A stretch of 64,000 nt of DNA from Zygnema circumcarinatum (Eukaryota > Streptophyta > Zygnematophyceae > Zygnematales > Zygnemataceae): assembly GCA_037447605.1 (NCBI GenBank), contig CM074817.1, positions 1,566,836 to 1,630,835 on the forward strand, in the 5' to 3' direction. The position numbers and the translations under genes are program-made. Each line of letters starts with the position of its first letter. Position 1 is the stretch's first letter. The notes under the pieces are model-generated. The model had not been told where the DNA came from and ran no database searches. It saw only the letters and a list, made by a program, of their open reading frames with translations. This document shows, piece after piece, positions 22,022 through 34,161 of the stretch.

Positions 22022-24666
22022 CTAAACCCACTCCACTTCCAATGAGACCTCGTTGCGCCGAGCAAAGGGCGGTGTGAATGGGGGATTGTACTGCAGCCCA
22101 GCCAAAACGCACCAATAAAGAAATCAAACACAAGAAGCAAACACAAGAAGCAAACACAAGATCAATAGCTCGTATGCTTGTAAAAGAACAACGAGCAAAC
22201 TAAACATTAATGAGAACGAACCTTTGGTCCTACTCCACCTCAGTCAGCATGCAGCTGAAGCAACACTCACCTGAGCAACCTCCGCCTTCGCCCCCGCCTT
22301 CACAGCCACACGTGTGTCCCTTTCAAGAGCCTTCCTCAAAGCTTCCTCTCTACGAGAAACCTCCGCATCACTCACAACGCCTGGCCCACAGCACACAAAT
22401 GGAGGCATCATCAAACTCTTGTTCCAACCCCCCAGTGTATCCCAATCACATACATACATCTTTCAAAGTGCAGAAAAAATAATTCAAAGTTATATGGGGG
22501 AAGAGTTGAGTCGGTAGTGACTCTGAAGTACTGCAATGGGTTATTCGCATTAGAAAGTACCTGGGAATGCTACTACGGCTATTGTTCTTGCAGGGACTTT
22601 TCGGATGTTGACTTCCTTATTGTTCGGAATTGGCAGGCCCTCTTTTGCGTACTTTGATGGCATTACAAATGACATACGCCATTTTCCCTCATCCTGACAA
22701 CATCCCTCTCAATAAGAGCCGAGGTTTCAGACAAGGTCTATACTCACTTACTCTATACTTTCTTTGGCAATGGTCAACATTACCAGCTGCAACCTCATTC
22801 TTTACAATCGCTTCAGTGCTTTGAAATCCACAACATTAGCATTACCTTGCAGGAACCTCAAACCCTTAAAACTCAAAAGAAAAAGTGCACCTGCGATGAA
22901 AGAACAGGGGTGGTCATCTCCATCTCCACACCCCTCTCTCTCCCCGGCCGCGTAATGACAGGAGTCGTCATCTCCATCTCTTCGCGTCGCGTATTCTGTT
23001 TTCCATGTTAGACCGACGCAGTACCAGTGCCCGCCATTAGAATTTACACGCCTTGATTTATTAAATTGCATCTTCACCACATCATACTTCATCTACACTG
23101 CTGTTGCCCTCTTGCTGGAGAATATAACGAAAGGGAACCTGTCTTGAAAATGACGTAGACAAGAGTTGGATAAAGCTAGATATGGTTGGAGCTACTGACA
23201 TCCCCAAAAAGATAGCCTGCCAGTGTGTTGAAGGCCCGTGAGGATCCCATAAAGTCAAAAGCCTGTCGCGTCTGCATGTCAGTTTCAGCCACCGTGTACT
23301 CCTGCAGCATAAACCATTGTTGCACGCAGTTATTTTTATTGATCCGTGCACGAAAATATATGGACAATCAATGCTCTAGAGGCAGGCTCAATCAATCATT
23401 GGCAGGAAGGACAGCGATCTCACCTCCACTTCCCTAATTTCAAACTCCGCTGTTCGGAACACCGTTGTGCTGGGAATAGTCTCCAAGTCCGGAACTGCAA
23501 AAAAATGGACAATTAGCTCAGACAGAATTCAACATCCCAGCATCAGAACTGCTAAAGTCCCACCGAACATCTCTATTAGATACCGGGTTAAGAGTCTTTT
23601 CACATACCGGTCATAAGCGCATCTTCGAAATTCTGAGCATCTCCTCTGCGCGGATTGACATACTTAACAGCTTCTAAAGCCACATTTCTAACGCCTGCAC
23701 AGGGGGAAAGGAACAGACGGAAAAACGACAGAATGCTTATGTCACAAGTCGCGCAACAAGGCGCCTAACTAAATTACTTCTCCATCCAGCTAGAGTTTTA
23801 AGTTCATATGTTCTGCTCACTGTCCTCGAGGAACCTATCCTTATCGCAACTTTACTCGCAAATTGCTCTGAAGGCGTAAATAGATTGAAAGCAAGCCTCT
23901 GTTGACTTTAACATGCTTAACTCTACTTCAACCTTTGCCTCCTTTTCTTGTTGGTTCAGAAACAACAAGGCCATACCAACTAAAGGCAAAGCAGCGCTGC
24001 GTAATATAGAATACAAACTTTATATCCAATGCTGTCAGTCTCTGCCTCTGAAAACTTTTTTGGTTCACCTACATAAGCCTGGAAAACAACATTCTTTTAA
24101 ATAGCTATTGTGTATTACAGTAAGGAAGGATAAAGCGACATAAAATAACAATGAGTAAAACTTGTTCAAAAGTCTCTGTTTGCAGAAAAATAAAAGAAGC
24201 TCGTCGCACTCTTATTACAGAAGCGATTAATATGCTCACCAGCGCCCTTGTCATATTTAATTCATTAGGCCTCTGATCAAACGATCATGAGCGTTTGATC
24301 ATTATGTTTGCATGCTCATATGAAACATCCTTCGATTTGAAAATCAGCGCAACACCATACATAGCCTTCAACCTTAAGGCTAGCCCTAGTCCATGCTTTA
24401 CCATTCTCAGTTGTGCGAGCTGCCTGGGTTGCAACAGCAAACAGCAGTGAGAGGCGAGCATCATTCGTATCGACTCCGACAAATCGCAGAGCTTGATCCA
24501 CGCTCATGGACGCTCTGTCTGATAAAGAAGCCACCGTCCTGCAGCCATGGCGTGACGCCGAAAGTCGACTCTTTCCTTCACTTTTCAAGCGAAAACAGCC
24601 ATGATCAAGCTTGCTAATCAAGCCCGTGATCTTGAAGAGGCACTGCAGCTTCACTATCGAAGCCAT
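22022..24666 (-). CDS. SOUL heme-binding family protein
   Basis: Eight exons: 24666-24402, 23694-23608, 23494-23424, 23301-23200, 22995-22891, 22693-22561, 22380-22271 and 22090-22022; phases agree at every junction (313 residues). Family motifs in order: [52 protein letters not shown], two copies of MEMTTPV about 18 residues apart, [31 protein letters not shown]-like text, and the C-terminal [15 protein letters not shown]. This is the plant SOUL group, some members of which lie in plastids and bind heme or tetrapyrroles. The first exon (88 residues, rich in Lys, Arg and Ser) could carry a plastid transit peptide, which is inference. The start is the first Met of that exon; I did not find an upstream exon. 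Confidence 0.9.
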
Positions 24667-24959
24667 AAGGGAAGCTGAACAAGCTCAAAAGACTCTCTAT
24701 CGCTTTTTATTTTTTCTTGTTTAACTCCTTACTAAAGCCTCCCTCCTGCTCCTTCCTGCAGAGGCGGTCCCTGCTGCGGAGAGGACGCGAGCTTCAGACT
24801 CCGAGGTATGTGGGCGATATATCGATACGGAAGTATCCGATACAGTCTTGCCTCAACAAGCTCGATATTATCTCGATTCGGTTTTTTGTCGATATTATCT
24901 CGATCGAACTAAGTTCGGCGTGCGCGCTGTGTCGAAGGGCGGCTTGACGGCTCGTTGAC

Positions 24960-25440
24960 GCGGACGTGGTCTCACACTGCTCCCTTGCTCCCTTGTGTTG
25001 TTGGCCGATCCGACACGTCGCGATGCATTGTCGCCTGCAGCGCTGCACCATGAAGGCGGGGCTGCTCGTGATGCGGCCCTTCGCAAGGAGCGCGCATATG
25101 CCCACCGTGTCGCGGTGGACGAGTTTGTTCCTATGGCTATTGAGATTTTTGGTTGCCTCGACGTCCGTTTGGATGCCTTCCTTCCTTCGCCAGTGCGTGC
25201 GTCCATCGCTCCTTCGAGATGCACGGCCTCGGAAGTCCTCCTCCGGCGATCTTGGCTACTTTTTATCGATAGCGCATTTCTTTCGCCCTTCAGATTTGCT
25301 TCGCTTCTCCGCTCCTTCAGCGTGCGGCGGTTGTTGGTGGCCGTGTCGGTGGCCTTCCGCCGCTCCCTCCTCGCGATGTGCCTCACATCGGTGACCTTCG
25401 CGGCTGCTCCGAGGGAGGGCTGCGTTGTTGCGCTTAGGCG
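24960..25440 (+). mobile_element. LINE-like reverse-transcriptase 3' remnant (tentative)
   Basis: The frame from about 24,995 contains DALSPAALHHEGGAARDAAL, then a K/R-rich AYAHRV stretch and VDEFVPMAIEIFG. This resembles the segment after the RT domain in some retroelement polyproteins. No RT core (YxDD) is present and the frame has no start signal. The opposite strand also has a long open frame through GC-rich composition. The assignment rests on weak pattern memory. Confidence 0.35.
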
Positions 25441-25487
25441 CATTTTTCCGCTACTAGCTTTTTTCTTTCGTTCTTATGTCCTTTGCG

Positions 25488-25566
25488 ACCAGTTCCTCGT
25501 GTTTCCCCATGCTGCTTTTGCCCATGTACATTTGATAGCCTCGCCATCGCGAGCTCAATGCCATTT
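25488..25566 (-). repeat. Dispersed repeat R1, copy 4
   Basis: Reverse-complement R1: GACCAGTTCCTCGTG..., CCCATGTACATTTGATAGCC, TCGCCATCGCGAGCTCAATG. With copy 5 (27,287, plus) it forms an inverted pair about 1.9 kb apart that encloses the VOC gene. Confidence 0.8.
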
Positions 25567-26107
25567 TCTCTTCTTTCATTGCAAAACTGGGGACGGCAAA
25601 TTGAGTTCACGCACATGAAGAAAAGGAAGGTGTGGGAAAGAGAAAGAGAGAAGGAGAGAGACGAGAAAGAAAAGTCAACAAAGGTGAAAGGGAAAGGGGG
25701 TCGAGAAAACGTGGCCACTATGCACATACCGCGATCCAGGGATGTACTTTATCCGTACACAAACCAAGCATAGGCAGCCTAGCTATACACGCACACGAAC
25801 GAATTTTTCGTATCCAATTTTTTTTATTTCAGACAGTACCATCGACATGACTAACAAGCATTCCTTGTGCCACAACCCGCAAGGTCAAGCCATATGAACA
25901 GGGGGTGCCTTTTGCAAGAGCTCGCCCAGCATTCTCAAGCTGTCTTGGTCAATATACAAAGCTTCTGCATGCTCCTCTGGCAAGAACCAACGCCCCAACA
26001 GCCTAATTCCAGAAGTGAATGTAGCCTTCACTTCCAACTTCTTCCCAAAAAAAGACCCTTAACTTAAGACTCATCAAGCGTGTGCCCGAACCCTAATAAT
26101 CCGAGGG

Positions 26108-26664
26108 CTACTCCGCCTCCGCGTGCTGCGAGGTGGGCAGCGAGACGACCTCGATGTTGTTGTCGTCGAGGTCAATGACAAAGCACCCCACCGCGCCCTC
26201 CCCCAGATGCCCCCGCGGCCCCGGCCCGCCGTTATCGCGCCCTCCCGCCGCTAGCGCCACGCGGTAGAATTCGCGCACAGCTTCTGCCGAGGGTGCGGTT
26301 ATCGCAAAATGCAGACGCAAGGGCTGCTCTTCTGAACCAGAGAGAACGAAGGGGAGGTACCCAATTGGTTAGTATGAGAACATTGAGAAGATATTGGAAG
26401 ACAGAAAGCATGATATGACCGAGAAATCGAGAAGAATGAGAGGGAGGAGGACGGTTGCAGTTCTTTTCCTTGACGAGAGAGAGGGAGCGGCGTCCGACCT
26501 TGCTTCACATAGACGCGGTGGTTGACGTGCTCTTTGCGCCCAAAGCCCCCGCCCGTGCCCCAGTCCGCCACGAGCTCCATGCCCAGCGGCGCGAAGACGG
26601 TCGTATAGAACGCCTTGGCGCTCTCCCAGTCCTTCACCTTCAGCATCACGTGGTGCAGCGCCAT
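26108..26664 (-). CDS. Single-domain VOC (glyoxalase/bleomycin-resistance-like) protein
   Basis: Two exons, 26664-26499 and 26331-26108, joined in phase 1 (129 residues). The N-terminal half begins MALHHVMLKVKDWESAKAFY and contains GMELVADWG. The C-terminal half has LRLHFAITAPSAEAVREFY and ends near CFVIDLDDNNIEVV. These are the paired beta-alpha-beta-beta-beta modules of the VOC fold; the His of LHHV, the His of LHFA and the Glu of IEVV are the likely metal ligands. At 129 residues it is one domain, so the active unit would be a dimer. The substrate cannot be told from sequence; it is not a classic glyoxalase I. Exon 2 is markedly GC-rich compared with its surroundings. Confidence 0.85.
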
Positions 26665-28016
26665 GGCGGCTTGCTCAGCACTCCCCTCCTCCTGCCGCTG
26701 CAGATGCGAGAATGGGCACGAAAGCAGATTCTTAACCCTAAAATATATATACTTGAGCTCTCAAAGAGAAGGAAGGCTCTTGAGATTTGGGAGCTGCGGA
26801 AGCCGAAAGGGAAGCGCCTTCTCCTTCAAGTGACGGCGGGGCGCTCCTTTTGAATGCCTGCGAGCTCCCCGCGAAGCTTCGCGAGCAGCTTCGCTCCCGC
26901 GGTCGACGCTTCCTGGAAAGCTTCTGGGCAGCGGGCGGCAATCTGTCCCCACGCAGGGATTGGTGAAAAATCTCTGAGACGGTCGCTGATTGGTCGACCG
27001 TCCACGTGGCGGGCAGGGCGGGACGGGACTGCCAGACCGTACAGCGACGGCGAGGCGCAGTGTGTGAACACCACTGAAGAATATTCCGTTTGGCTGTTGT
27101 CGTGTGAACGGGCACGGCGAGTTTGGGCACAATGTTGGTGACTGAGCCCCAAAGGTTTGGGGCGAGAGCCCGATCAATGGCCCGCTTTAGCTTTCTGGCA
27201 AACAACTTTTCGTTCGCTCTACATTTCCTCCCCTCGGGAGCTATGATTGATGGGCATTGGTCTCGAGAGAAGAGCAAAAGAAGGAAAATGACATTGAATT
27301 CACGATGGCGAGGCCATCAAATGTACATGGACAACATCAGCATGGGGAACCACGAGGAACTAAAATAAATATACATGGAAAGAGGCAGCAGTACGACCCA
27401 TCTCTCTAACAAGACAAGGGAAGGCTACGAGTGGAGCACCTGCTCCTAGTGACGCCTCACAACACGGCTTCAAAGGAGCTGTGAATGTCGCCAATTCGGG
27501 CCACATCACGCTGAGGGGGGGGGGGGAAGGCCGCAGGACATTCGGCAACAAATGCAGCACAATATAGGAGGGGCATTTTCTTATATTATTTGTGACAATT
27601 TTATATTGGTTTATACATATTGAATTTTACCATAAACGTTTAAAGGCGACACCTGTGTGAGATCGATGCAGTCCTTCTCATTACTGTACACCAGGGGTTC
27701 CAGACCTCCCACAGCTTCTATTTCCAAATCAATGGCTTCCTTTTTTGGGTGCCTGATTTTCCATTTCCCTTCTTGTTTTCGTCCCCTTTCACATAATATT
27801 GTTAACCCTCACAGTTTCGTGGTTTACTGAGCACTTCACTTCTGACCTTGTGGTTTCATTTCATTGATTTGTAGTCATGGTCGTCAAGAGTGGCAATTAC
27901 AATGACTTCTCTCTCGGGTTACAAACGAATGTACACTCGAATATTCGGTTTCTCACACTCCTCCCAATCGCTAGAAGAATGGAACCATTTCAATCATCTC
28001 AAAACCGTCGACTCCT

Positions 28017-28050
<34 letters not shown>

Positions 28051-28358
28051 CTCTCTCTCCTCTCTCTCTCTCTCTCGCAGCTCCATGGATCAGCTCACTG
28101 TTGCTTATTCTACTGCCGAACCGCACATGGAGTTCCACTGTCCTAGTCTGCTGTGGACTGTCTCAACCTTTCTCTCAACTCTAGGTGAGTTGAATTCTAT
28201 CTCTGACCTACATCCATGCGTGCGACTAAAATGATATAAATGAGGTATCCCCACGCTCCTCCTTCAGAAAGGCGATGACAGACATCGTCATCTCTACAGT
28301 GCAGAAACATGATGTCTCCATGAGGCCATAATTGGGCTGATCGTAATTCCTGGACTTC
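26665..28358. other. Intergenic between VOC gene and RPB10
   Basis: Contains a GC-rich stretch (26,780-27,100) without recognisable coding, R1 copy 5, a run of G at about 27,517, and a CT microsatellite at about 28,016-28,077. I see no gene. Confidence 0.4.
27287..27362 (+). repeat. Dispersed repeat R1, copy 5
   Basis: One of the fullest copies: TGACATTGAATTCACGATGG, GGCCATCAAATGTACATGG, ACAACATCAGCATGGGG and AACCACGAGGAACT in order. Confidence 0.85.
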
Positions 28359-29384
<1,026 letters not shown>

Positions 29385-29903
29385 GGCGGCAGGCCTCCCT
29401 CCCTCCCTCCCTCCCTCCCTCCCTCCCTCTCCCCTCTCCTCGCCCACTTGCAGGTGCCTCTCCCTCCCTCACTTCCTCGAGGGCCAAAGGACTGCAGCCT
29501 ACTTGTCCCCCACCTCTTTCCCAAATCTGTCTATGCATGTTCGCAGTTTGGAGTCGGAACTGGAACTCTAACAACGACCAAAGATCGTTCAAGTTATACG
29601 GTTTCTATGTTACCCCTGCACAGTCCCGTGCACTGCTCCGCGATATTGAACAGCTCAAAATCCAGTTCCGTTAGACGTTGCGAGTTACCAAAAACATTAC
29701 ATGGAAACTGTTCACAGGGTACAGTTACGCCACGTGACGTAGTTTAATTGGATCATTTTCCGCCTGCTGGAGGGAGGAACTCGAGCAGGCCCCCTCCACT
29801 GCGAGCTCCGGGCTCGAGGCCATGGCTGAATGGCGCCCTCCAGCGCGTGCAGGGAGCCATTGCGTGCAGTAGCTCCGCGGAGTGAGAGCGGTAGGAGAGG
29901 AAG
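29385..29903. promoter_or_regulatory. Shared upstream region of RPB10 and ZRSR2
   Basis: These 519 bp separate the divergent start codons. A (CCCT)n stretch at 29,396-29,440 is next to RPB10. CACGTGACGT near 29,733 (G-box-like) and GC-rich sequence are next to the ZRSR2 start. No TATA box was identified with confidence. The role as a bidirectional promoter is inferred from layout. Confidence 0.5.
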
Positions 29904-32900
29904 ATGGAGGGGGAGGAAGCTGCAGCGGATAGAGATGGTGGGGGAAAGGAGGCGGAGGACGTGGGGGCTCGGCCAGCTGGAAGCGCTGAGGAGCAGGCAG
30001 GTGGCGCCACGGAGAAGCATGGGCAGGCGGCCTTATCGCGAGCCGCACGGAGGAAAGCTGCGAAGAAGGACAGGAGGCGGCAGCAGCGACGGCAGACGGC
30101 GGAGCAGAGGGAGGCGGAGGAGATGGCGGCCATGGCTGACCCGGAAGAGAGAGCGAGGAGAGAGAGAGAGGAAAAAGAGGAGTTGGAGGCGGAGGAGAGA
30201 GAGAGGAAGCAGCGGGAGGAACAAGAAGAGAGGTGGCTTCAGCGGGAGAAGGAGCTGGAGCTTGAAGCGCAGCGAAAGCATGAGCAGATGCTGCGGCAGA
30301 AGCTTGTGAGAAGTGGCACTTTTAAGGTTCAGTTTGCTCTTGCAGGACTACATATGCAACGGATTCCCCATTTTCTTTTCTTTCGTGAGCCAATTGGCAA
30401 CTTCTGAGCCTTTTTGGGAACGCAGGCGGATGCACAAAAGGCGGATGGGGAGGAGAGAAGCGACGAAGACGAGGAGGAGGGCGAGGAGGACGGACCGCCA
30501 AAGATCATATGGCGGGGGAATGAAATCATTGTGGTGAAGAAAAAGGGGTCAAAGAAGGGTTCTAAAGCGGTCAAGGTTGAGGAGCAGACTGTTTCTCAGA
30601 CTGCGGTAAGGATCCGGTTCTGCTTCTGTCAGCAGCTCCTGTACCACATATTGATTTGATAATCTACATAACGTTTTTTTGGAAAAGTTGGAAAAGTTCG
30701 CGTGTTCTAACCTCGAAGCACACTTGAAATATGAAATTTTGCAATAGCCGCCTAGAAAATACGAGGTCTGCCAATATAGAAAAAGCACATTTAGGTTCAT
30801 TCATGAAACCATGGGAGGGTGAGAGTAGAAGGGCTGAAGGAAGGGAAAGCGGTGTGGAGGAAAAAATCCGACACCTCTAGGAGCCCTATACCTTCTTCAC
30901 TTCACCCTGCGCCCTCACTTCTCAATAGCTCTACTGCAAAATTGCAGGCCCAAAACTATACTGCATACTATACTATACTGTATACTGCATTGTAGCTCGT
31001 TTCTTTAGGTGTTATTTGTGTCGTATGGGAAGTCACTTGTGGACAAATAGATGGAAGATCAAAGGTTTTACGACTTCTTTTCAAAATTTACTATTTTTGC
31101 CCTTGTTGTTGACCTGTTGTATTACCACAGGAGCCCTCTGAGCCGCCATGGAACCCACCGCCACCTCAAGCTTCTGTACCACTGCTTTATTCCATGGCTG
31201 CATTGCAAGCTGAAAAATCTGCACAGCAATTAAATCCCGTGGGGAGCGAGGCCCCTGATCAGAAGTTTGGAACAGAGCAGGTACCCACTGAGCTGTGGCG
31301 AATCCATTGATTCTCACTAAATCTGCTGTAACTAAGTTAAAGTACTCGTGGTTTCAGCTTTCCAGGGATTTTGTGTCATTGGGTAAGGGAGTTGGATGCA
31401 GGATCGCGTGCACTGCCCCTTCTTCCTGAAGACGGGCGCATGCCAGTTTGCCAGCGCCTGCAGCCGAGCACATGTGTATCCGACCACCTCTCCCACCATC
31501 CTCATCCGCCACATGTTCTCTGTTCCGGGCAGCTCTGCCCTTCCTCAAGACCCTGAAGACGAGGGCTTGGAGGTCTGTAAAGAGACGGAAGGCTCGAGCA
31601 GGGCCGCCTCTCTCATGTTCCTTAGAATCTGCTGGAAACTGCACAGCATTGCATCTCAGGGTTGCAGCAAATAGTAGTTTTAGAGTGCACCTGTTGCATG
31701 CCCTTAGCCTGCAGATGCGCATGCATAGTCCGGATGATTCTCCCCTCCTCCTCCTCGCCGTCGTGGTTTGCATCGTTATCAACTTTTGTGGACTGCATTA
31801 CCCGTGCTTCCCTCGAAAGTATGGTATATAGATGTCTTTGCTTGTTCTGCATCTGCTACTAGTTCACGGTCTCAAAAGTCAACGCAGTAATCCCTTGACC
31901 CTGTGGCAGCAGCGCTGATGGGGAGTGGGGCCTAGTTGGCAGCACGACGAGGCATATGTGGCTGAGCACTTGGCCGAGTTCTATGCGGATGTGCACACGG
32001 AGTTTCAGAAGTATGGGGAAATTGTGAACTTTAAGGTATGCTTGCAAGGAAAGAAAAGATGTTGCGGGTTGGAGTGCTCAGAGGATTGCTGCGTCAGGTA
32101 TGGCAGCAGAAGAAATAGGGAGAGGAGCGTAGATAGGAGGAGGAGTAGACTCGTCAGAGCAACTCACAGGTGTTGTCTGGCATCAGGTTTGCCGCAATTT
32201 GTCACCTCACCTTTGCGGAAATGTCTATGTTCAATTTCGGCGTGAGAGCTCAGCTGTGGCAGCCTTCATGGCTGTGCATGGCCGTTTTTTTGCTTCAAGG
32301 CAGGTGAGCTTACCTGCACATTGCAGCTTCCCCCCCCTCCTCTTCCTTTGTCGACGGGAAATTTCAAAGGCTGTAGATATTCTGAAATTTATTGAATCCC
32401 GGATGCTTCGCTCTTACGAGTGTTAGTTTCATGGGCCGTCCTTCATTTTATTCGTTCTGACGGGAAGGAAAGCTAGGCTGTGAAGATCGTAATGTGCAAA
32501 GCAACTTTTGTTTTCTCATGGAGCACGAGGTTTGCTCTCATGCCTACGGATGCAGTTGTTTTGCGAATTTGTTCCTGTGAGGAGTTGGAGGAAGGCCATC
32601 TGTGGGCAGTATCTTCGAAGTGCCGTGCAGGTGCAGCTATACATGACCTCCTTACTTTTGTTTGTCAAATAAGGGAAGAAAGAAATTTTCAGCCCTCTGT
32701 GACTCCTTGAGTGCGGAAAAAGACGGAGGAGTAAGTAAACTGAAATGATCTAATGGATGCAGAGGGGATACGACCGCGCCACCTGCAATAGAGGGAGCAC
32801 GTGCAATTTTCTACACCCGTATGAAAATCCCGAGGGAGACTATGAGTGGGCGGATAGAGACGAACCCCCACCATTGTACTGGCGGACCAACATGCACCTG

Positions 32901-33791
32901 TTGTATGGGGAATCACCTGAGGAGGAAGCTCCTACTCCACGTGAAGGAGAAGGAAGGGTACAGGAGGAAGAACAGAGGCGACGACTGGGGTTGGCCAGGA
33001 AGAGGAGGAGATCCCATGAAAGGCAGGAGGATGAAGAATCACGAAGGAGCAGGAGGAAAGAGGTGGGTCAAAGGGAAAGAGAGCAGGATGATAATCGAAG
33101 AGGCAAAGAGGAAGTGGAGTGGCGCAGCAGAAGAGTGGAAGGAAGGCGTAATGGCAGACTGCATGAGAGCGACCCCCCTTTGAAGCACAGACAGAGCACG
33201 GCTGGAAGGTCTACTGAGGCAGGAAGCGGCGCTTCTGATGAAGAGAGTGATGATTCACAAAGAGGCGTACGTCGTAAAGGTGGGCAGTGGGTAAATGGCA
33301 AGAATAGAGGCAGGTCACAGGAAGGTAACTTGCACAGCGATACATTCCAGGAATCACATGGGAGAAGAAAAGTCAGTGAGGAGCATGTGGAGAGGAGGAC
33401 AAAGGGAAGGGAAGGAAGGAGAGAGCGTGACGATTATTTGAGTAGGATACATCGAAAAGACTCCGAGCCAAAGGAGAGGAAGGATTCTTGGAGCAGAAGA
33501 ATGGGTCAACACATGACTGGGGAGGTGAGAGGCGAAATGGATAGTGCGGAAGAGGATGAGCAGGAGAGGATGAGGGAGACATCGCCTAACAAAAAACATA
33601 GTAAGCAGCAGTATGCGGGAGATGGGTTGAAGCAAAGAAGTAGAGCAGAAAATAACCGGCGAGAGCTTAATGACGGAAGTCGCTTGCCGCAAGGAAACGT
33701 AGATTGCAGAAGTAGTGAGGTGGCCGGAATTGCTAATCTACGGAAGGAGGAGGAAGAGGATATGGATCCCTTTGACCGATGGGGTTCCTGA
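29904..33791 (+). CDS. ZRSR2: U2AF35-related protein ZRSR2/URP (minor spliceosome 3' splice-site factor)
   Basis: Eight exons: 29904-30305, 30426-30605, 31131-31280, 31402-31572, 31943-32035, 32187-32303, 32556-32630 and 32763-33791, all in frame (738 residues). Order of parts: an acidic, highly charged coiled-coil N-terminus with [12 protein letters not shown]-type runs; the first CCCH zinc finger in [20 protein letters not shown] with a downstream His; a UHM/RRM-like domain ([28 protein letters not shown]); the second CCCH finger ([14 protein letters not shown]) with WADRDEPPP; then a long Arg/Ser/Glu-rich tail. This is the ZRSR2 (URP) plan. In animals and plants the protein recognises the 3' splice site of U12-type introns. 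The tail (about 300 residues) is longer than the arginine/serine region I remember for human ZRSR2. Exon 4 uses a GTCTGT donor, the weakest junction. Confidence 0.92.
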
Positions 33792-34161
33792 AGGCTCATT
33801 TTGGAAATAAATCCCTTTGCAGTGCTGTTGATGAATCTGCTTTGGATCAAATGCAGGAGACTGAATGTTTGCACAGAGTGCAGAAGTGACACGTGCAACA
33901 AGTGACAATAAAGCAGTATAGTCTAAACCTGCTTGAAAGTGTTGTGACTCATTGCGGGAAAAAACGTGTCATACACGACTTCTTTTCAAAATCTTGAATC
34001 TCGAGTCGTCCATAAAAGTTAACTATGTACAAAGCTGCACAACAGGCAGTTTATTCACAGCAAACGAACCCTAAATCTGCAAAACTGATCCTTGCTTAAA
34101 CCGTCTCTCAGAAAGACGGCAACGCCCACAACCAAGAACAGGAAGGCTACACGGCATACGG
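33792..34161. other. Convergent 3' ends of ZRSR2 and the Dicer-like gene
   Basis: Only 370 bp separate the two stop codons. AATAAA-like signals are visible for the plus gene (GGAAATAAATC at 33,803 and GACAATAAAGC at 33,906). No other gene fits. Confidence 0.5.

Noticed and set aside
22891-22995. Duplicated MEMTTPV motif as an unusual repeat in the SOUL protein
   Set aside because: The paired motif is, as far as I recall, normal for plant SOUL proteins, so it supports the assignment rather than being novel.
24895-25443. 182-residue minus-strand frame
   Set aside because: It is antisense to the LINE-like remnant and Arg/Ala/Thr-rich through base composition; no motif is recognised.
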